Notes: a model not told the origin generated them from the letters alone. A stretch of 64,000 nt of DNA from Paenibacillus_E oryzisoli_A (GCF_050467285.1 NZ_JBCMUN010000009.1:186001-250000); one strand, 5' to 3'; numbered from the stretch's first letter, positions 23,670-32,956 are shown. Numbers and translations: made by a program.

Positions 23670-24245
23670 TTATCTTTGATTCTGAATCATGGATGATTTA
23701 GGAGAACTTACTTTACCGCGGACGAATCCGCGAAGCACAGAAACACTAAGTACTGCAGCGATTGTAACTAGATACATGGTATGAACCGCTGGATGGTTGG
23801 TGTCCGTTCCCAAGTAATAACCGTGAATAAAGGCCATGAAAAATGCTGGATAAGCCATAAGATGAAGAACAAACCATACGGACTTTTTCAGCTTATTACG
23901 AAGGTCTGTAGTGAAAATTACGAGAAGCATGAGGTATCCCGATAAGGTTCCAAACCCATTCAATACCGGATGGGATTTTGATGTAAAAGGAATCAAAACT
24001 TCACTCCATGTATAGGGCATATAGGTATCGATCACTGTGATAATCCCGTGTAATAAGCCGATTCCTGTGCCTGCGAGAGTAAAAAAGTTATGAAGCTTAT
24101 ACATATGCTTTTTCCAAGTACCAGGCAGGATTGGCATACTGTAAGAGATTCCGAGACAAATTCCAATTGTGAGAAATAAATAGGATACGATACCAAATGA
24201 GCGAATGAATTGCCACATTGGCAAGTTAATGATTGTTTGTAACAT
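23670..24245 (-). CDS. Ferric-reductase-like haem membrane protein
   Basis: 191 residues with about five to six helices. It has the histidine pattern of ferric reductase-like/YedZ proteins: KLHNFFTLAGTGIGLLHG (two His 14 apart in one helix) and VWFVLHLMAYPAFFMAFIHGYY (two His about 13 apart in another). These can hold two b haems across the membrane. The ATG at 24245 has AGGGGGAG six bases upstream; an earlier ATG overlaps the apbE stop (TGATG). With the second ApbE and the 109-residue Ser-rich protein it forms the leading part of the redox cluster. The electron acceptor is unknown. Confidence 0.78.
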   Translation of the reverse strand: MLQTIINLPMWQFIRSFGIVSYLFLTIGICLGISYSMPILPGTWKKHMYKLHNFFTLAGTGIGLLHGIITVIDTYMPYTWSEVLIPFTSKSHPVLNGFGTLSGYLMLLVIFTTDLRNKLKKSVWFVLHLMAYPAFFMAFIHGYYLGTDTNHPAVHTMYLVTIAAVLSVSVLRGFVRGKVSSPKSSMIQNQR

Positions 24246-24268
24246 CGCGGCTCCCCCTGTCCAGTTCA

Positions 24269-25279
24269 TCAGATTAAATAATGATATTCATCAATATCAA
24301 TTGACTTCCAAATAGTTCCCATAGACGCTTGTTTCCCGTAGAAATGACTTTTCCGGTCCTTTGTGAATACAAGTGCTTCATTTCCCGGAGCGCGTTCTAA
24401 AAACAATTTAGTTCCTTCCTCTAGGCCTAGAATGCATAGGGTCTTTGACCAAATTTCACATTCAATTGGATCTTTGCCGATGATCGTACATTGCACAATA
24501 TCGCTCTCACTTGGACGCATTGTGCGCGGATCAATGAGATGATGCTGAACGCCATGTTGGTTCTCCCACCGTCTGCCTAATGTACTGGATGTAGCGACTG
24601 CTAACTCGTTACAAGCTATATAACCAAGCTCTTTTTCAGGGTTCCACGGATCTTCAACACCTATCATCCACTGCTTCTCTGCTTCCGTACTCCATGCAAG
24701 AAGATCGCCTCCCGCATTGATAAGCCCTCTTTCTACACAGTGCTTGTCGTGGAGGAAAGTAGCGATGCGTTTGACTGCCCAGCTCTTGACAATACCACCC
24801 AAGTCTAAATGTGTATCTGACGGCAGTTGTACAGATTTCATCCTGACATTAAGTGCTAATGGAAAAAAAGGGTTCTGGCAGCTCTCACCGATCAAATTCG
24901 TTTCAAGACTGTTTCTCGGTAGAGCTTCGTACGATTTACTGTAGCCCGCCCTTATTAATGCCTTCAATACAAAGGGATTAAACGTGTCGTTCGTCTTAAT
25001 ACGGTACAGCTCTGCGAGTTGCAACACCTCTAACATGGGATCTGATACGATGCAAGTCTCACCGCTCAGTCGGTTTAAGTAGCTCAACTCGCTATCCGCC
25101 TGAAATCTGGTGAACCGATGTTCGATGGTTTCAAACCAGTTTTTCACGAGAACAATGTATTCCTCTGCCTGGCTTTCCGCAGCATAAAACTTAAATTCGA
25201 TCCACGTATTCATAGCACGGAAACGAATTTCATAGGGGCTCGGTATATGTCTTTGTTTGTCTAGTATGGTTTTCATCAT
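24269..25279 (-). CDS. apbE: Second ApbE-family FMN transferase
   Basis: 336 residues. ApbE motifs: HLDLGGIVKSWAVKRIA, LINAGGDLLAW, SSTLGRRWENQ and HHLIDPRTMRPSESDIVQ. It is diverged from the first ApbE and begins without a signal sequence or lipobox. Two separate ApbE genes for one FMN-binding protein is unusual. It starts with ATG (doublet ATGATG) with a weak GAGTGAT upstream, 36 bases after the Ser-rich protein gene. Its partner could be the same FMN_bind protein or one elsewhere. A cytosolic flavin-trafficking role is possible. Confidence 0.85.
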   Translation of the reverse strand: MMKTILDKQRHIPSPYEIRFRAMNTWIEFKFYAAESQAEEYIVLVKNWFETIEHRFTRFQADSELSYLNRLSGETCIVSDPMLEVLQLAELYRIKTNDTFNPFVLKALIRAGYSKSYEALPRNSLETNLIGESCQNPFFPLALNVRMKSVQLPSDTHLDLGGIVKSWAVKRIATFLHDKHCVERGLINAGGDLLAWSTEAEKQWMIGVEDPWNPEKELGYIACNELAVATSSTLGRRWENQHGVQHHLIDPRTMRPSESDIVQCTIIGKDPIECEIWSKTLCILGLEEGTKLFLERAPGNEALVFTKDRKSHFYGKQASMGTIWKSIDIDEYHYLI

Positions 25280-25315
25280 GTATCACTCGTTTCTACAAGG
25301 CTATTAGATCAACCA

Positions 25316-25645
25316 TTATGATCTTCCTGTCTTTGAGTGGGAGAACGTTTCTGAACTACTACTCTTGCTGTTTGTTGCTTGACTTTGGCTATTTCTTGAG
25401 CTTGAACTGGTAGAACTGGAGGTTCCTGTTGCATCATCATTGCCAGACGATATTTGATTAGCCCAACGATCCATATAATCTTGAGATGTGTCCACAGTTG
25501 AGATCTTTTTATCTGCGGTACTGCTATTAACAGCTAACGTCGCTTGGTCAAACGATGGACTAGCTTTAACTTCATGGAAAAGAAAAGCAGCAGCTGCCGA
25601 AGCAATAAGACCAACCTGCCATTTAAACCATTTGGATTGTTTCAT
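25316..25645 (-). CDS. Small membrane-anchored Ser/Thr-rich protein
   Basis: 109 residues: a signal anchor (WQVGLIASAAAAFLFHEV) and an outer part. The outer part ends in about 50 residues made largely of Ser, Thr, Asn and Gln (GTSSSTSSSSRNSQSQ). No family is recognised. It is the first gene of the redox cluster, with an excellent AGGAGGAATT ribosome binding site. A stalk, a wall spacer or a docking partner for the flavin/haem proteins are guesses from context only. Confidence 0.7.
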   Translation of the reverse strand: MKQSKWFKWQVGLIASAAAAFLFHEVKASPSFDQATLAVNSSTADKKISTVDTSQDYMDRWANQISSGNDDATGTSSSTSSSSRNSQSQATNSKSSSSETFSHSKTGRS

Positions 25646-25780
25646 GTAAATTCCTCCTACTGAGCGCCGTTTTTCATGGTACCCGTATATTCTAATTGAA
25701 TAGATTCAGTATGCACCCACTGTCTGAATTGATCATGAGAGTTTCCTTAGGATTTACTGAAGATAGATTTTCAACAAGAA

Positions 25781-25819
25781 AAAGACTTTGTCGTCGTAAT
25801 AGACAAAGTCTTTTTTAGT
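25781..25819. terminator. Bidirectional terminator
   Basis: AAAGACTTTGTC/GACAAAGTCTTT, a perfect 12 bp stem with loop GTCGTAATA. Ts follow on the plus strand and an A-rich tract precedes it. It serves the minus-strand YheC/D gene ending at 25830. Confidence 0.85.
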
Positions 25820-25829
25820 AATTAGAAAT

Positions 25830-26897
25830 TCATGAGAATATTTTATTCCTTCTTTCAATGAGATACTTTCCATATTGAAGTGGCGTTAGATACGTTTTAT
25901 AAAATATGTGATTTAATTTTGCCTTTTTAAAGGTAATTCGTTGATCCCTGGCATTCATTTCAATAAACTTCAATTCCCCATCCTTATCTATCCCCATATC
26001 AAGTCCAATGTCCGCCAAATGAGGAATCTTCTCACCTAAAAATTGAGCTATTTGTAAGGCTGTTTTCCGAATAGTTTCTTTTACCTCTACGACTGAAAAT
26101 CCACTTTCCTGGAAAAGCTCTTCGCAGCGCCTCACTTTTCCTCCTTTTGCAACATTCGTTACATGACGACCTTTTGCTGCGACCTTCCCTACAATACCTG
26201 TCAACTTCCAGTTCCCATCCGCTCCTCTTTGAACTGAAACACGCAAGTCGTATGGTCTCGTTTTATATAAGGCGAGTGGTATGGCTTCTTGGATAATGTA
26301 TTTCTTATTTCCAATAAAATTGCTGAGGAATGCCTGCGTTCGCGTCTTTGATTTGTAGAGTGGTTTTCCTTTCTTTAGATTTATTCTCCACGATCCATTA
26401 CTACTCTTAGATATCTGTATAATTCCATTACCGACACTACCGTTTGTTGGCTTGATGAATAATGAAGAGAATTTAATCATGAAACTTTCTAAATTCAATT
26501 TTGAATATTTAACTGTATGTGGTAGAAGCTTTTTAAGCTCAGGATTTGTTAGTAGAATACGATGGATGCGATGCTTACTAAACCTATTGACCCGGTTAAA
26601 TAAAACCGTGGATTTAGATAATTGGTAAAGCTTAGATTTATACAGCTTTGAAAGCGTAATATCTCGGTTATGCGTTACGCTAGGTATTCTTAGTCTTTCA
26701 AGTCTATACCGATGTCCATTATAAGTGTATCCAATTGCTGTCTTTCTCCTAATATTGTTCAATGTCATATAAAAGGGCTTTAACATAAGTTCATTCGCCG
26801 CTTTGTTGTACATGTGTAGACTTTCATAACCAGTCTTTTGCCAAGGAATTCCGTTGAAAGTAGCGCGATCTAAAAGAATGCCGATCCTTTGTTTCAT
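25830..26897 (-). CDS. YheC/YheD-family ATP-grasp protein
   Basis: 355 residues. The N-terminal part (KQRIGILLDRATFNGIPWQKTGYESL) and the ATP-grasp domain match YheC/YheD, endospore-coat-associated proteins of Bacillales. The domain shows FIKPTNGSVGNGIIQIS (ATP lid), YIIQEAIPL, YDLRVSVQR and DIGLDMGIDKDGELKFIEMNARD. The ATP-grasp fold implies carboxylate-amine ligation, but no substrate is known. It starts with ATG after GAGGATGAG. A shorter paralogue lies at 34278-35042. Confidence 0.9.
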   Translation of the reverse strand: MKQRIGILLDRATFNGIPWQKTGYESLHMYNKAANELMLKPFYMTLNNIRRKTAIGYTYNGHRYRLERLRIPSVTHNRDITLSKLYKSKLYQLSKSTVLFNRVNRFSKHRIHRILLTNPELKKLLPHTVKYSKLNLESFMIKFSSLFIKPTNGSVGNGIIQISKSSNGSWRINLKKGKPLYKSKTRTQAFLSNFIGNKKYIIQEAIPLALYKTRPYDLRVSVQRGADGNWKLTGIVGKVAAKGRHVTNVAKGGKVRRCEELFQESGFSVVEVKETIRKTALQIAQFLGEKIPHLADIGLDMGIDKDGELKFIEMNARDQRITFKKAKLNHIFYKTYLTPLQYGKYLIERRNKIFS

Positions 26898-26997
26898 GCT
26901 GACTCATCCTCGTTCCAAATGGATTCTTACAAAACAACATATTCAATCTTAATGAATTGATCACGGTGTCTACCCATTAGTTGAAACTGCGAGTTAT

Positions 26998-27105
26998 TTA
27001 TCTGTCGGCAATAGCGAATAATTTGAGCAATGACCCATAATGACCGAACACTTCCATCGCTTTATGCAGAACCAGGTTCATGTCGAATTCTTTGCTTCGT
27101 GCCAC
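26998..27105 (-). pseudogene. TetR-family regulator remnant
   Basis: A GTG at 27105 with AAGGAAGG upstream opens 35 codons reading ARSKEFDMNLVLHKAMEVFG then HYG. That is the standard opening of TetR/AcrR regulators (helix 1). After HYG the family pattern stops and the frame ends LLKLFAIADR-stop, so the DNA-binding turn and ligand domain are gone. The rest of 26898-27336 holds no other gene that I can see. Confidence 0.6.
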
Positions 27106-27336
27106 GTAGAATCCTTCCTTTCCTCATCCCCATAGTCATTGGTTTGGAAATATTAAATATTTTTATGTAGATGAACAAATTTATTATACCTATTGTCTTT
27201 TTAGTTATGAGAATAGAAACACTTGTTTCAAACTGTGTCGTATTATCAATCCGGTTGTAGGAAATAATAAATTGATTTCCAAAATTCGGGAATGCCGTTT
27301 CAATGTCATTTATGAAGTACAGGGGAGATAGAACTT

Positions 27337-28638
27337 ATGGAACTTTTGACAAATTTATTAGAACACTATGGGTATTGGTTAATCCTTCTTTTCCTACTCC
27401 TTGAAATGTTAGCATTACCTCTTCCCGGTGAGATGATGATGGGCTACATTGGCCTCTTTGTATATGAACAAAAATTAAACTGGTTTTTCAGCATAGCATC
27501 TGCCAGCGTAGGCGTTTTAATTGGAGTGACACTCTCGTATTGGATTGGATTTCGGCTTGGAAGGCCATTTATTGTGCGTCACGGAAAAGTGATTCATTTT
27601 ACGGAAGAACGATTGAATAAATTGACCCATTGGTTTGAAAAATATGGCGATAAGCTGCTCTTCGTGGCTTACTTCATACCAGGAGTCCGGCATATCACCG
27701 GGTATTTTTGCGGCGTTACACGCATGCCATTCCGAAGATATGCACGATTTGCCTATACTGGCGCTATTTTCTGGGCCAGCTTATTCATATCTTTGGGTAA
27801 GGTCCTTGGTCCCAAATGGGAGCAGTATCATGCGTCCGTTAATAGGTACATGATCATCTTTGGTATCGCATCGGTCTTGTTAACCGCTATTATTTATATA
27901 TACCGCAAGCACAAACAACAAGTTGTTACAACTATTATGACCCTACTGACACAAGGGGTACGTCACTTTAATTCATTTGGTAAAGTAAGATTTCTGCTTT
28001 TGGCAGCTTTCGGTGGCTTCGTTTTATTTTTCTCATTGATGATCGGCATGATTCAGGATTTTCTAGCCCATGAATTTGGGCAATTCGACGAGATCGCTGC
28101 TTTTTTGGTTGGGGCAATTTTCTATCCAGAATGGAATGCATGGATGCATGCCTTTACAAAGCTGGGGACGATTTACCTATATGGTCCGGTAATTGCCTTC
28201 ACAGCCGTTTGGATTGTGATTCATAGCAAAGAGCGTTTGCTTGATCTCACTTTTCTTGTATGGGTAGTTGTAGGCGGAGAATTCATCGATGAAACGATGC
28301 GTTTGCTTTTCCATCGACCTGGGCCCGTTGCGGCAGACGTACAGCTAGTGAATACTTTTCCAAGCGAAGAGACCCTTATTTCGTTTACGATATGTGGATT
28401 TATGGCATTTTACTTATTACGCTACTACAAATCCTCTTACGTTAAGACTTCAATTATTATTGGTGTTGTTTCCGTTTGCCTGATGATTGGTATTAGTCGA
28501 ATTTATTTTTCGGCCCAATATCCAAGTGACGTCGTCGCCGGTTATGTATTTGGCGGAGTTTGGGTTAGCTTGAATGTAATGCTGTTAGAGATTCTTCGAA
28601 AATTTCGAAGTCTTGGCAGAACTATTACACAAGGATAG
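27337..28638 (+). CDS. DedA-PAP2 fusion membrane protein with altered PAP2 motifs
   Basis: 433 residues. Residues 1-175 are a DedA/SNARE-associated flippase domain (LPLPGEMMMGYIG, FVAYFIPGVRHITGYFCG, a known undecaprenyl-phosphate transporter family). Residues 210-430 follow the PAP2 fold. The first PAP2 motif is kept (RLLFHRPGP), but motif 2 reads FPSEET where PSGH is expected, and motif 3 reads SRIYFSAQYPSD where SRxxxxxHxxxD is expected. Both catalytic histidines are thus missing. The protein may flip lipid carrier without dephosphorylating it, or bind lipids. ATG after GGGGAGAT. Confidence 0.88.
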   Translation: MELLTNLLEHYGYWLILLFLLLEMLALPLPGEMMMGYIGLFVYEQKLNWFFSIASASVGVLIGVTLSYWIGFRLGRPFIVRHGKVIHFTEERLNKLTHWFEKYGDKLLFVAYFIPGVRHITGYFCGVTRMPFRRYARFAYTGAIFWASLFISLGKVLGPKWEQYHASVNRYMIIFGIASVLLTAIIYIYRKHKQQVVTTIMTLLTQGVRHFNSFGKVRFLLLAAFGGFVLFFSLMIGMIQDFLAHEFGQFDEIAAFLVGAIFYPEWNAWMHAFTKLGTIYLYGPVIAFTAVWIVIHSKERLLDLTFLVWVVVGGEFIDETMRLLFHRPGPVAADVQLVNTFPSEETLISFTICGFMAFYLLRYYKSSYVKTSIIIGVVSVCLMIGISRIYFSAQYPSDVVAGYVFGGVWVSLNVMLLEILRKFRSLGRTITQG

Positions 28639-28773
28639 GAATGATTAATGTGTCCCTATATAAAACACAGCCATTTTAAGTGAACTTTGTCATCAAATTT
28701 TTTTTGATTGCTAAATGAACATTTTGAACTTCTCTGTTGTCCTTTCAATTATAAAACGAGAGGAGATTAAAAA

Positions 28774-31700
28774 ATGAAAAGAATAATCGAAGCAATCATG
28801 CAGCGCTCTGCTATCATAATGATCTGTGTCGTGCTAATTCTGGCATGGGGCGGAGTTTCAGCGTTTCAAATGCAACGCGACTATCTGCCGGGCATTAATA
28901 ACACGACTTTGATGGTTTCACTGCGAGCATCATCCTATCAAGCTGATCAGATAAAGCGAGATATTACAACACCGTTGGAGGAAGCTATACGCAAAACGAA
29001 CGGTTTGACGAGTATACAAGAAACCTCCTATGACGGCGGCGTGCTATTGAATCTGGCCTATCCAATGGATTACAACATGGATCAAGCCGAGAACGCTATT
29101 AAGCAGGCGCTTAACGAAGCTGCGCTTCCTGATGGCATCAGCAAGCCGGCTGTGACTCGACTGACATCAAGCACCTTCCCGGTTCTGAGCTACAGTTTGA
29201 GCTCAGCAAGTAAAAACATTGACGATCTAACTTTGCAATCCACGACACAATCTGAAATTGTCAATCAAATTAAATCTGTGCCAGGTGTATCAGATGTGCA
29301 GACAGTCGGAGGCGCGAATAAAGGTTATGTTGTCCTTGTGCGGATGAAGGATCTAACGGCCAAAGGCGTTACGCTTGACGATTTTAACAAGTCGATCGCA
29401 GTAGCTATTCCAACATTGCAAGGAAATGTAGCCAATGTGAAGTCTTCTTTCCCAATTAAAATTGATGGTTGGGAACTAAGCGAGCAAGATCTGAATCTTA
29501 TTCATATCAAAAATAAAGATAATCTTACGGTTTCGCTTCACGATGTAGCAACCGTGTCCCCATCGCTGACGGATGTAAAGACCGTCTCTCGTACGAACGG
29601 CAAAGCAAGTGTACAAATTAATGTTTTAAAAACGCCTTCAGCTACGATTACAGATGTGGCGAAACAGGTGAAAGCACGCGTAGATGCGATTCCTGCTATT
29701 CAAAACCATGAGGTAGATATGCAGTTACTCACCGATCGGGCACAAGATCTCAATGATTCACTGATGGGGCTTGTTCGTGAGGGTTTACTTGGCTGTCTTT
29801 TCTCGATGCTGTGCGTCTTGTTTTTCTTCCGTAATGTTCGCTCTACACTGTTAATTGCTATTTCGTTGCCAATCTCATTGTTGGCTACAACAGCAGTTCT
29901 GAAATCCATGGGAGTTACACTAAACATTTTGACTGTATCGGGTCTAATTGTCGCAATGGGACGTATTGTAGATGACGCAATCGTAATTCTAGACAACATG
30001 TATAATAGGGTACAGGAGAACAAAGGAAAAGCAATTCTTCCTGTGCTTGCTTCTGCAGTAATTGAGATGCTGCCTGCAATTTTTGCTTCGACGGCAACAA
30101 CAGTTGCCGTTTACGTACCGATTGCCTTAGTCGGCGGCATTATTGGCGCATCGTATGCTGGTTTTGCATGGTCCGTTGTCATTGCGCTTATCGTATCGTT
30201 TCTTGTTGCCATGGTGGTTATCCCAACGTTTGCATTCATGGGCTGGAAAATGCCTAAAGGCAAAGCAGTTACACTTGAGCCTTTAATGAAACCAATGCTG
30301 ACCGCGGCGCTTGCCCGTAAGAAGACGGTTATTAGTGTATCGCTAATTCTGTTTATAATTGCAGCTATTTTTGCAACACGCCTGCCCTTTAGCTTGTTAC
30401 CTAGCTCTGCTAGTGGGCAAGTTGCCATACAGGTTGAACTGCCCAAAGGTGCAGCACTCTCTGTCGTCGATAGTAAAGTAAAAGAGGTCGAAGCAGTCCT
30501 TCATCAGGATCCTAAAGTCAGTTCCTATTCGGCAACTTTCGGATCCTCTTTCACACCAACTGCAGATGATGTATTTGACCAGGGTGGCGGTTACATTCAG
30601 CAACCGAATGTTGCCAATCTCTCGGTGGTGCTTAAAGACAAGAAATCGGTGGATACGGCGATTACAGATTTACAATCTGAACTCTCAACACTCGCTAAAC
30701 AATCGACTATTACGGTTACAAATCAGAGCCTTGCAGGCGATGACTCCCTGATTACTATCATGCTATCCGGATCTGATCAACAAACATTGGATCAATCCGC
30801 CCAACTTCTTCGCACGAAGCTTGCCGATATTTCGGGTCTTGCGGTTGCCGGTAAAACGGATTTGACGAATGGGATTCCTAAATTCGATGTTCAGATCGAT
30901 CAAGCGAAAGTGAAGGCTGCAGGCATTCAACCTTCGGACATTAATAAAATACTGGCTCGTTATCTTTCTAAAGGAAAAGACTTTGATCTTCCAGTTTCTA
31001 CTGGTAACGGCAGTATTCCTGTGGATGTGTACCTGGATCCAATTGCTCAAGGAGTCAATGCTGATACAGGAATGCCTGTGTACTCGACTCAGCAGGTACT
31101 TGATGCTCTATCGGCGGAAACATTGACGGGTAAGGATAATCAGACAGTTCGTCTGGATCAAGTTGCCTCCATCAAAGCAAGTAGTGCACCTTCTTCCATC
31201 GTGGAGCAGGATGGCAAACCTGTCTCGATTGTAACAGCGCAGATTACGTCGTCAAATATGAGTCAAGTTTCAAAAGCGGTGGATGTGGCTTTAGCTGGGA
31301 CTCAGTTTCCAAGTGGTGTATCCTACTCTACGGGCGGTATCACGACGCAAATTAAACAAATGATTATCGAAATGACAATCGCAGTTGTTGTATCCATTCT
31401 GCTCGTCCTGATGATTACAAGCTTCGTGTTTAAAGGCTGGAAAGCGCCTCTCGCTGTGTTGATTAGTATTCCACTCGCATTATCTGGTGTTGTGATTGCC
31501 CTTTACGCTATCCAAGGGCAGTGGAATCTTGCCGCATTAATCGGTGTTCTAATGCTTACCGGCATTGTCGTAACCAATGGGATTGTACTCATTGATAAAA
31601 TTGAACGAAACCGTAAAGAGGGAATGCCTTTACGCGACGCAGTTCTCTCTGGTAGCTTGTCGCGGGTAAGACCGATCTTCATGACTGCTGGTACAACAGT

Positions 31701-31875
31701 GTTAACGATCATTCCGCTGGCTTTGACGCACAATACGGACACTGTCATTTCTCAGGTGCTTGGTATTGTTGTGATCGGCGGGATGATTACTTCGACATTA
31801 AACAGCTTTATTGTTATCCCAATTATTTACGAATGGATGCAAGGTAAAAAGAATCAAACTGCGCATAAAGCTTAG
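28774..31875 (+). CDS. swrC: RND-family efflux transporter (SwrC/YerP-like)
   Basis: 1033 residues, standard RND length, with two repeats of one helix, a large outer domain and five helices. TM1 (IIMICVVLILAWGGVSAF) is followed by QMQRDYLPGINNTTLMVS. The proton-relay Asp pair is in VAMGRIVDDAIVILDN in TM4. The second half has AALIGVLMLTGIVVTNGIVLIDKI. In Gram-positives such single-gene RND pumps (SwrC/YerP of B. subtilis) expel surfactin and other amphiphiles without an outer-membrane duct. ATG after GAGAGGAG. A sigma/anti-sigma operon follows within 60 bases and may be linked. Confidence 0.92.
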   Translation: MKRIIEAIMQRSAIIMICVVLILAWGGVSAFQMQRDYLPGINNTTLMVSLRASSYQADQIKRDITTPLEEAIRKTNGLTSIQETSYDGGVLLNLAYPMDYNMDQAENAIKQALNEAALPDGISKPAVTRLTSSTFPVLSYSLSSASKNIDDLTLQSTTQSEIVNQIKSVPGVSDVQTVGGANKGYVVLVRMKDLTAKGVTLDDFNKSIAVAIPTLQGNVANVKSSFPIKIDGWELSEQDLNLIHIKNKDNLTVSLHDVATVSPSLTDVKTVSRTNGKASVQINVLKTPSATITDVAKQVKARVDAIPAIQNHEVDMQLLTDRAQDLNDSLMGLVREGLLGCLFSMLCVLFFFRNVRSTLLIAISLPISLLATTAVLKSMGVTLNILTVSGLIVAMGRIVDDAIVILDNMYNRVQENKGKAILPVLASAVIEMLPAIFASTATTVAVYVPIALVGGIIGASYAGFAWSVVIALIVSFLVAMVVIPTFAFMGWKMPKGKAVTLEPLMKPMLTAALARKKTVISVSLILFIIAAIFATRLPFSLLPSSASGQVAIQVELPKGAALSVVDSKVKEVEAVLHQDPKVSSYSATFGSSFTPTADDVFDQGGGYIQQPNVANLSVVLKDKKSVDTAITDLQSELSTLAKQSTITVTNQSLAGDDSLITIMLSGSDQQTLDQSAQLLRTKLADISGLAVAGKTDLTNGIPKFDVQIDQAKVKAAGIQPSDINKILARYLSKGKDFDLPVSTGNGSIPVDVYLDPIAQGVNADTGMPVYSTQQVLDALSAETLTGKDNQTVRLDQVASIKASSAPSSIVEQDGKPVSIVTAQITSSNMSQVSKAVDVALAGTQFPSGVSYSTGGITTQIKQMIIEMTIAVVVSILLVLMITSFVFKGWKAPLAVLISIPLALSGVVIALYAIQGQWNLAALIGVLMLTGIVVTNGIVLIDKIERNRKEGMPLRDAVLSGSLSRVRPIFMTAGTTVLTIIPLALTHNTDTVISQVLGIVVIGGMITSTLNSFIVIPIIYEWMQGKKNQTAHKA

Positions 31876-31930
31876 AGCTTCGGCCAAGGAGATCCTATGA
31901 ACTTATCTTTATTGTAGGGGTTGAAGACGA

Positions 31931-32461
31931 GTGGACGAGGAGTTACATCAAATAATTCGCCGCGCTAAACACGGAGAAAAGGAAGCGTATGCCCAACTCG
32001 TCAGGGATTTCAAAGATCCTGTCTACCGTTATGCCCTAGGTATGCTAAACGATCGACAGGATGCAGAAGATGTTGCACAAGAAGCCTTTGTTAAGGCATA
32101 TTATTCTTTGTCAGGTCTTGAAAGTGAATTTGCCTTTTCCGCTTGGTTGTTTCAAATTGTGTCAAACCTTGCTAAGAATCGATTGAAAAAACGGATTAGG
32201 GAGCATGACTACCGTGAGGATGCGAATGATTCAATGATAGATAGAGGTCCATTAGATCCATCAGAGAGGCTTTCAATCGAAGAAGCACTTGCTCAACTTT
32301 CTCTGGAGCATCGCGAGGTCATTCTACTGCATGATGTACAGGGGTACCGTTATGAAGAGATTGCACAGATAACCAACATACCTCTTGGAACTGTCAAATC
32401 ACGTCTATTCGCGGCGCGAACGGCATTGCGTAAAGAATTGAGAAAGGAGGAACTTTCATGA
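31931..32461 (+). CDS. ECF sigma factor (SigW-like)
   Basis: 176 residues with sigma region 2 (YGMLNDRQDAEDVAQEAFVKAYYSL-type) and region 4 (LSLEHREVILLHDVQGYRYEEIAQITNIPLGTVKSRL). The closest style is SigW/SigM of Bacillus. It starts with GTG 31931 and a poor ribosome binding site (a weak start, perhaps deliberate). The stop overlaps the next gene's start (ATGA at 32458-32461). The anti-sigma gene follows, so it should be held at the membrane until envelope stress. No copy of its target promoter was recognised upstream. Confidence 0.92.
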   Translation: MDEELHQIIRRAKHGEKEAYAQLVRDFKDPVYRYALGMLNDRQDAEDVAQEAFVKAYYSLSGLESEFAFSAWLFQIVSNLAKNRLKKRIREHDYREDANDSMIDRGPLDPSERLSIEEALAQLSLEHREVILLHDVQGYRYEEIAQITNIPLGTVKSRLFAARTALRKELRKEELS

Positions 32462-32949
32462 TTCATCACCCTGAAGATCAGTTGTCAGCCTATTTGGATG
32501 ATGAGTTAAGTGCAGAAGAGAAGCAGGCCGTCGAAACGCATCTCGAAAGTTGCGAGTCTTGCCAAGCGCTTTTAGACGAATGGTTGGCTCTTCAAGTTAA
32601 CGTGCACAACATCTTTCAATCTAAACAAGCCCCTCCTGCATTTGAGGAAATCATCATGCAGACAATTGAGAAAAATCAACAGCGCACCAGCGGTGAGCGT
32701 TGGCTAGCATTTCCGTTAATCGCGATTATGCTTGTATGTGTAATCGGAATAACGACAGTTGCCATGTTTTTGAAGTTCATCCATGGCTTCGCGAGATTAT
32801 TCGTAGCCATCTTATATATGGCAACACACTTTATGTCGAGTGTTCCCCTTGTCTATTTTACAGTTATCGCTTTATCTGTATTGGTTTTAATTGCATCCAT
32901 TTATTCACTTCAAAGGGCGCTGCAGATCACGTCACTGGAGAGGGGGTGA
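32458..32949 (+). CDS. Anti-sigma factor with zinc-finger HC2 domain
   Basis: 163 residues. The N-terminus has LSAYLDDELSAEEKQAVETHLESCESCQALLDEW, which contains the H-x3-C-x2-C zinc site of ZAS-type anti-sigma factors (RsiW family). Two membrane helices follow (AMFLKFIHG region at about 85-105 and FTVIALSVLVLIASIYSL at about 125-145). It starts with ATG 32458 after AAAGGAGGAAC, overlapping the sigma gene, the classical coupling. It should bind the sigma at the membrane and release it on proteolysis. Confidence 0.9.
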   Translation: MIHHPEDQLSAYLDDELSAEEKQAVETHLESCESCQALLDEWLALQVNVHNIFQSKQAPPAFEEIIMQTIEKNQQRTSGERWLAFPLIAIMLVCVIGITTVAMFLKFIHGFARLFVAILYMATHFMSSVPLVYFTVIALSVLVLIASIYSLQRALQITSLERG

Positions 32950-32956
32950 CCACTTG

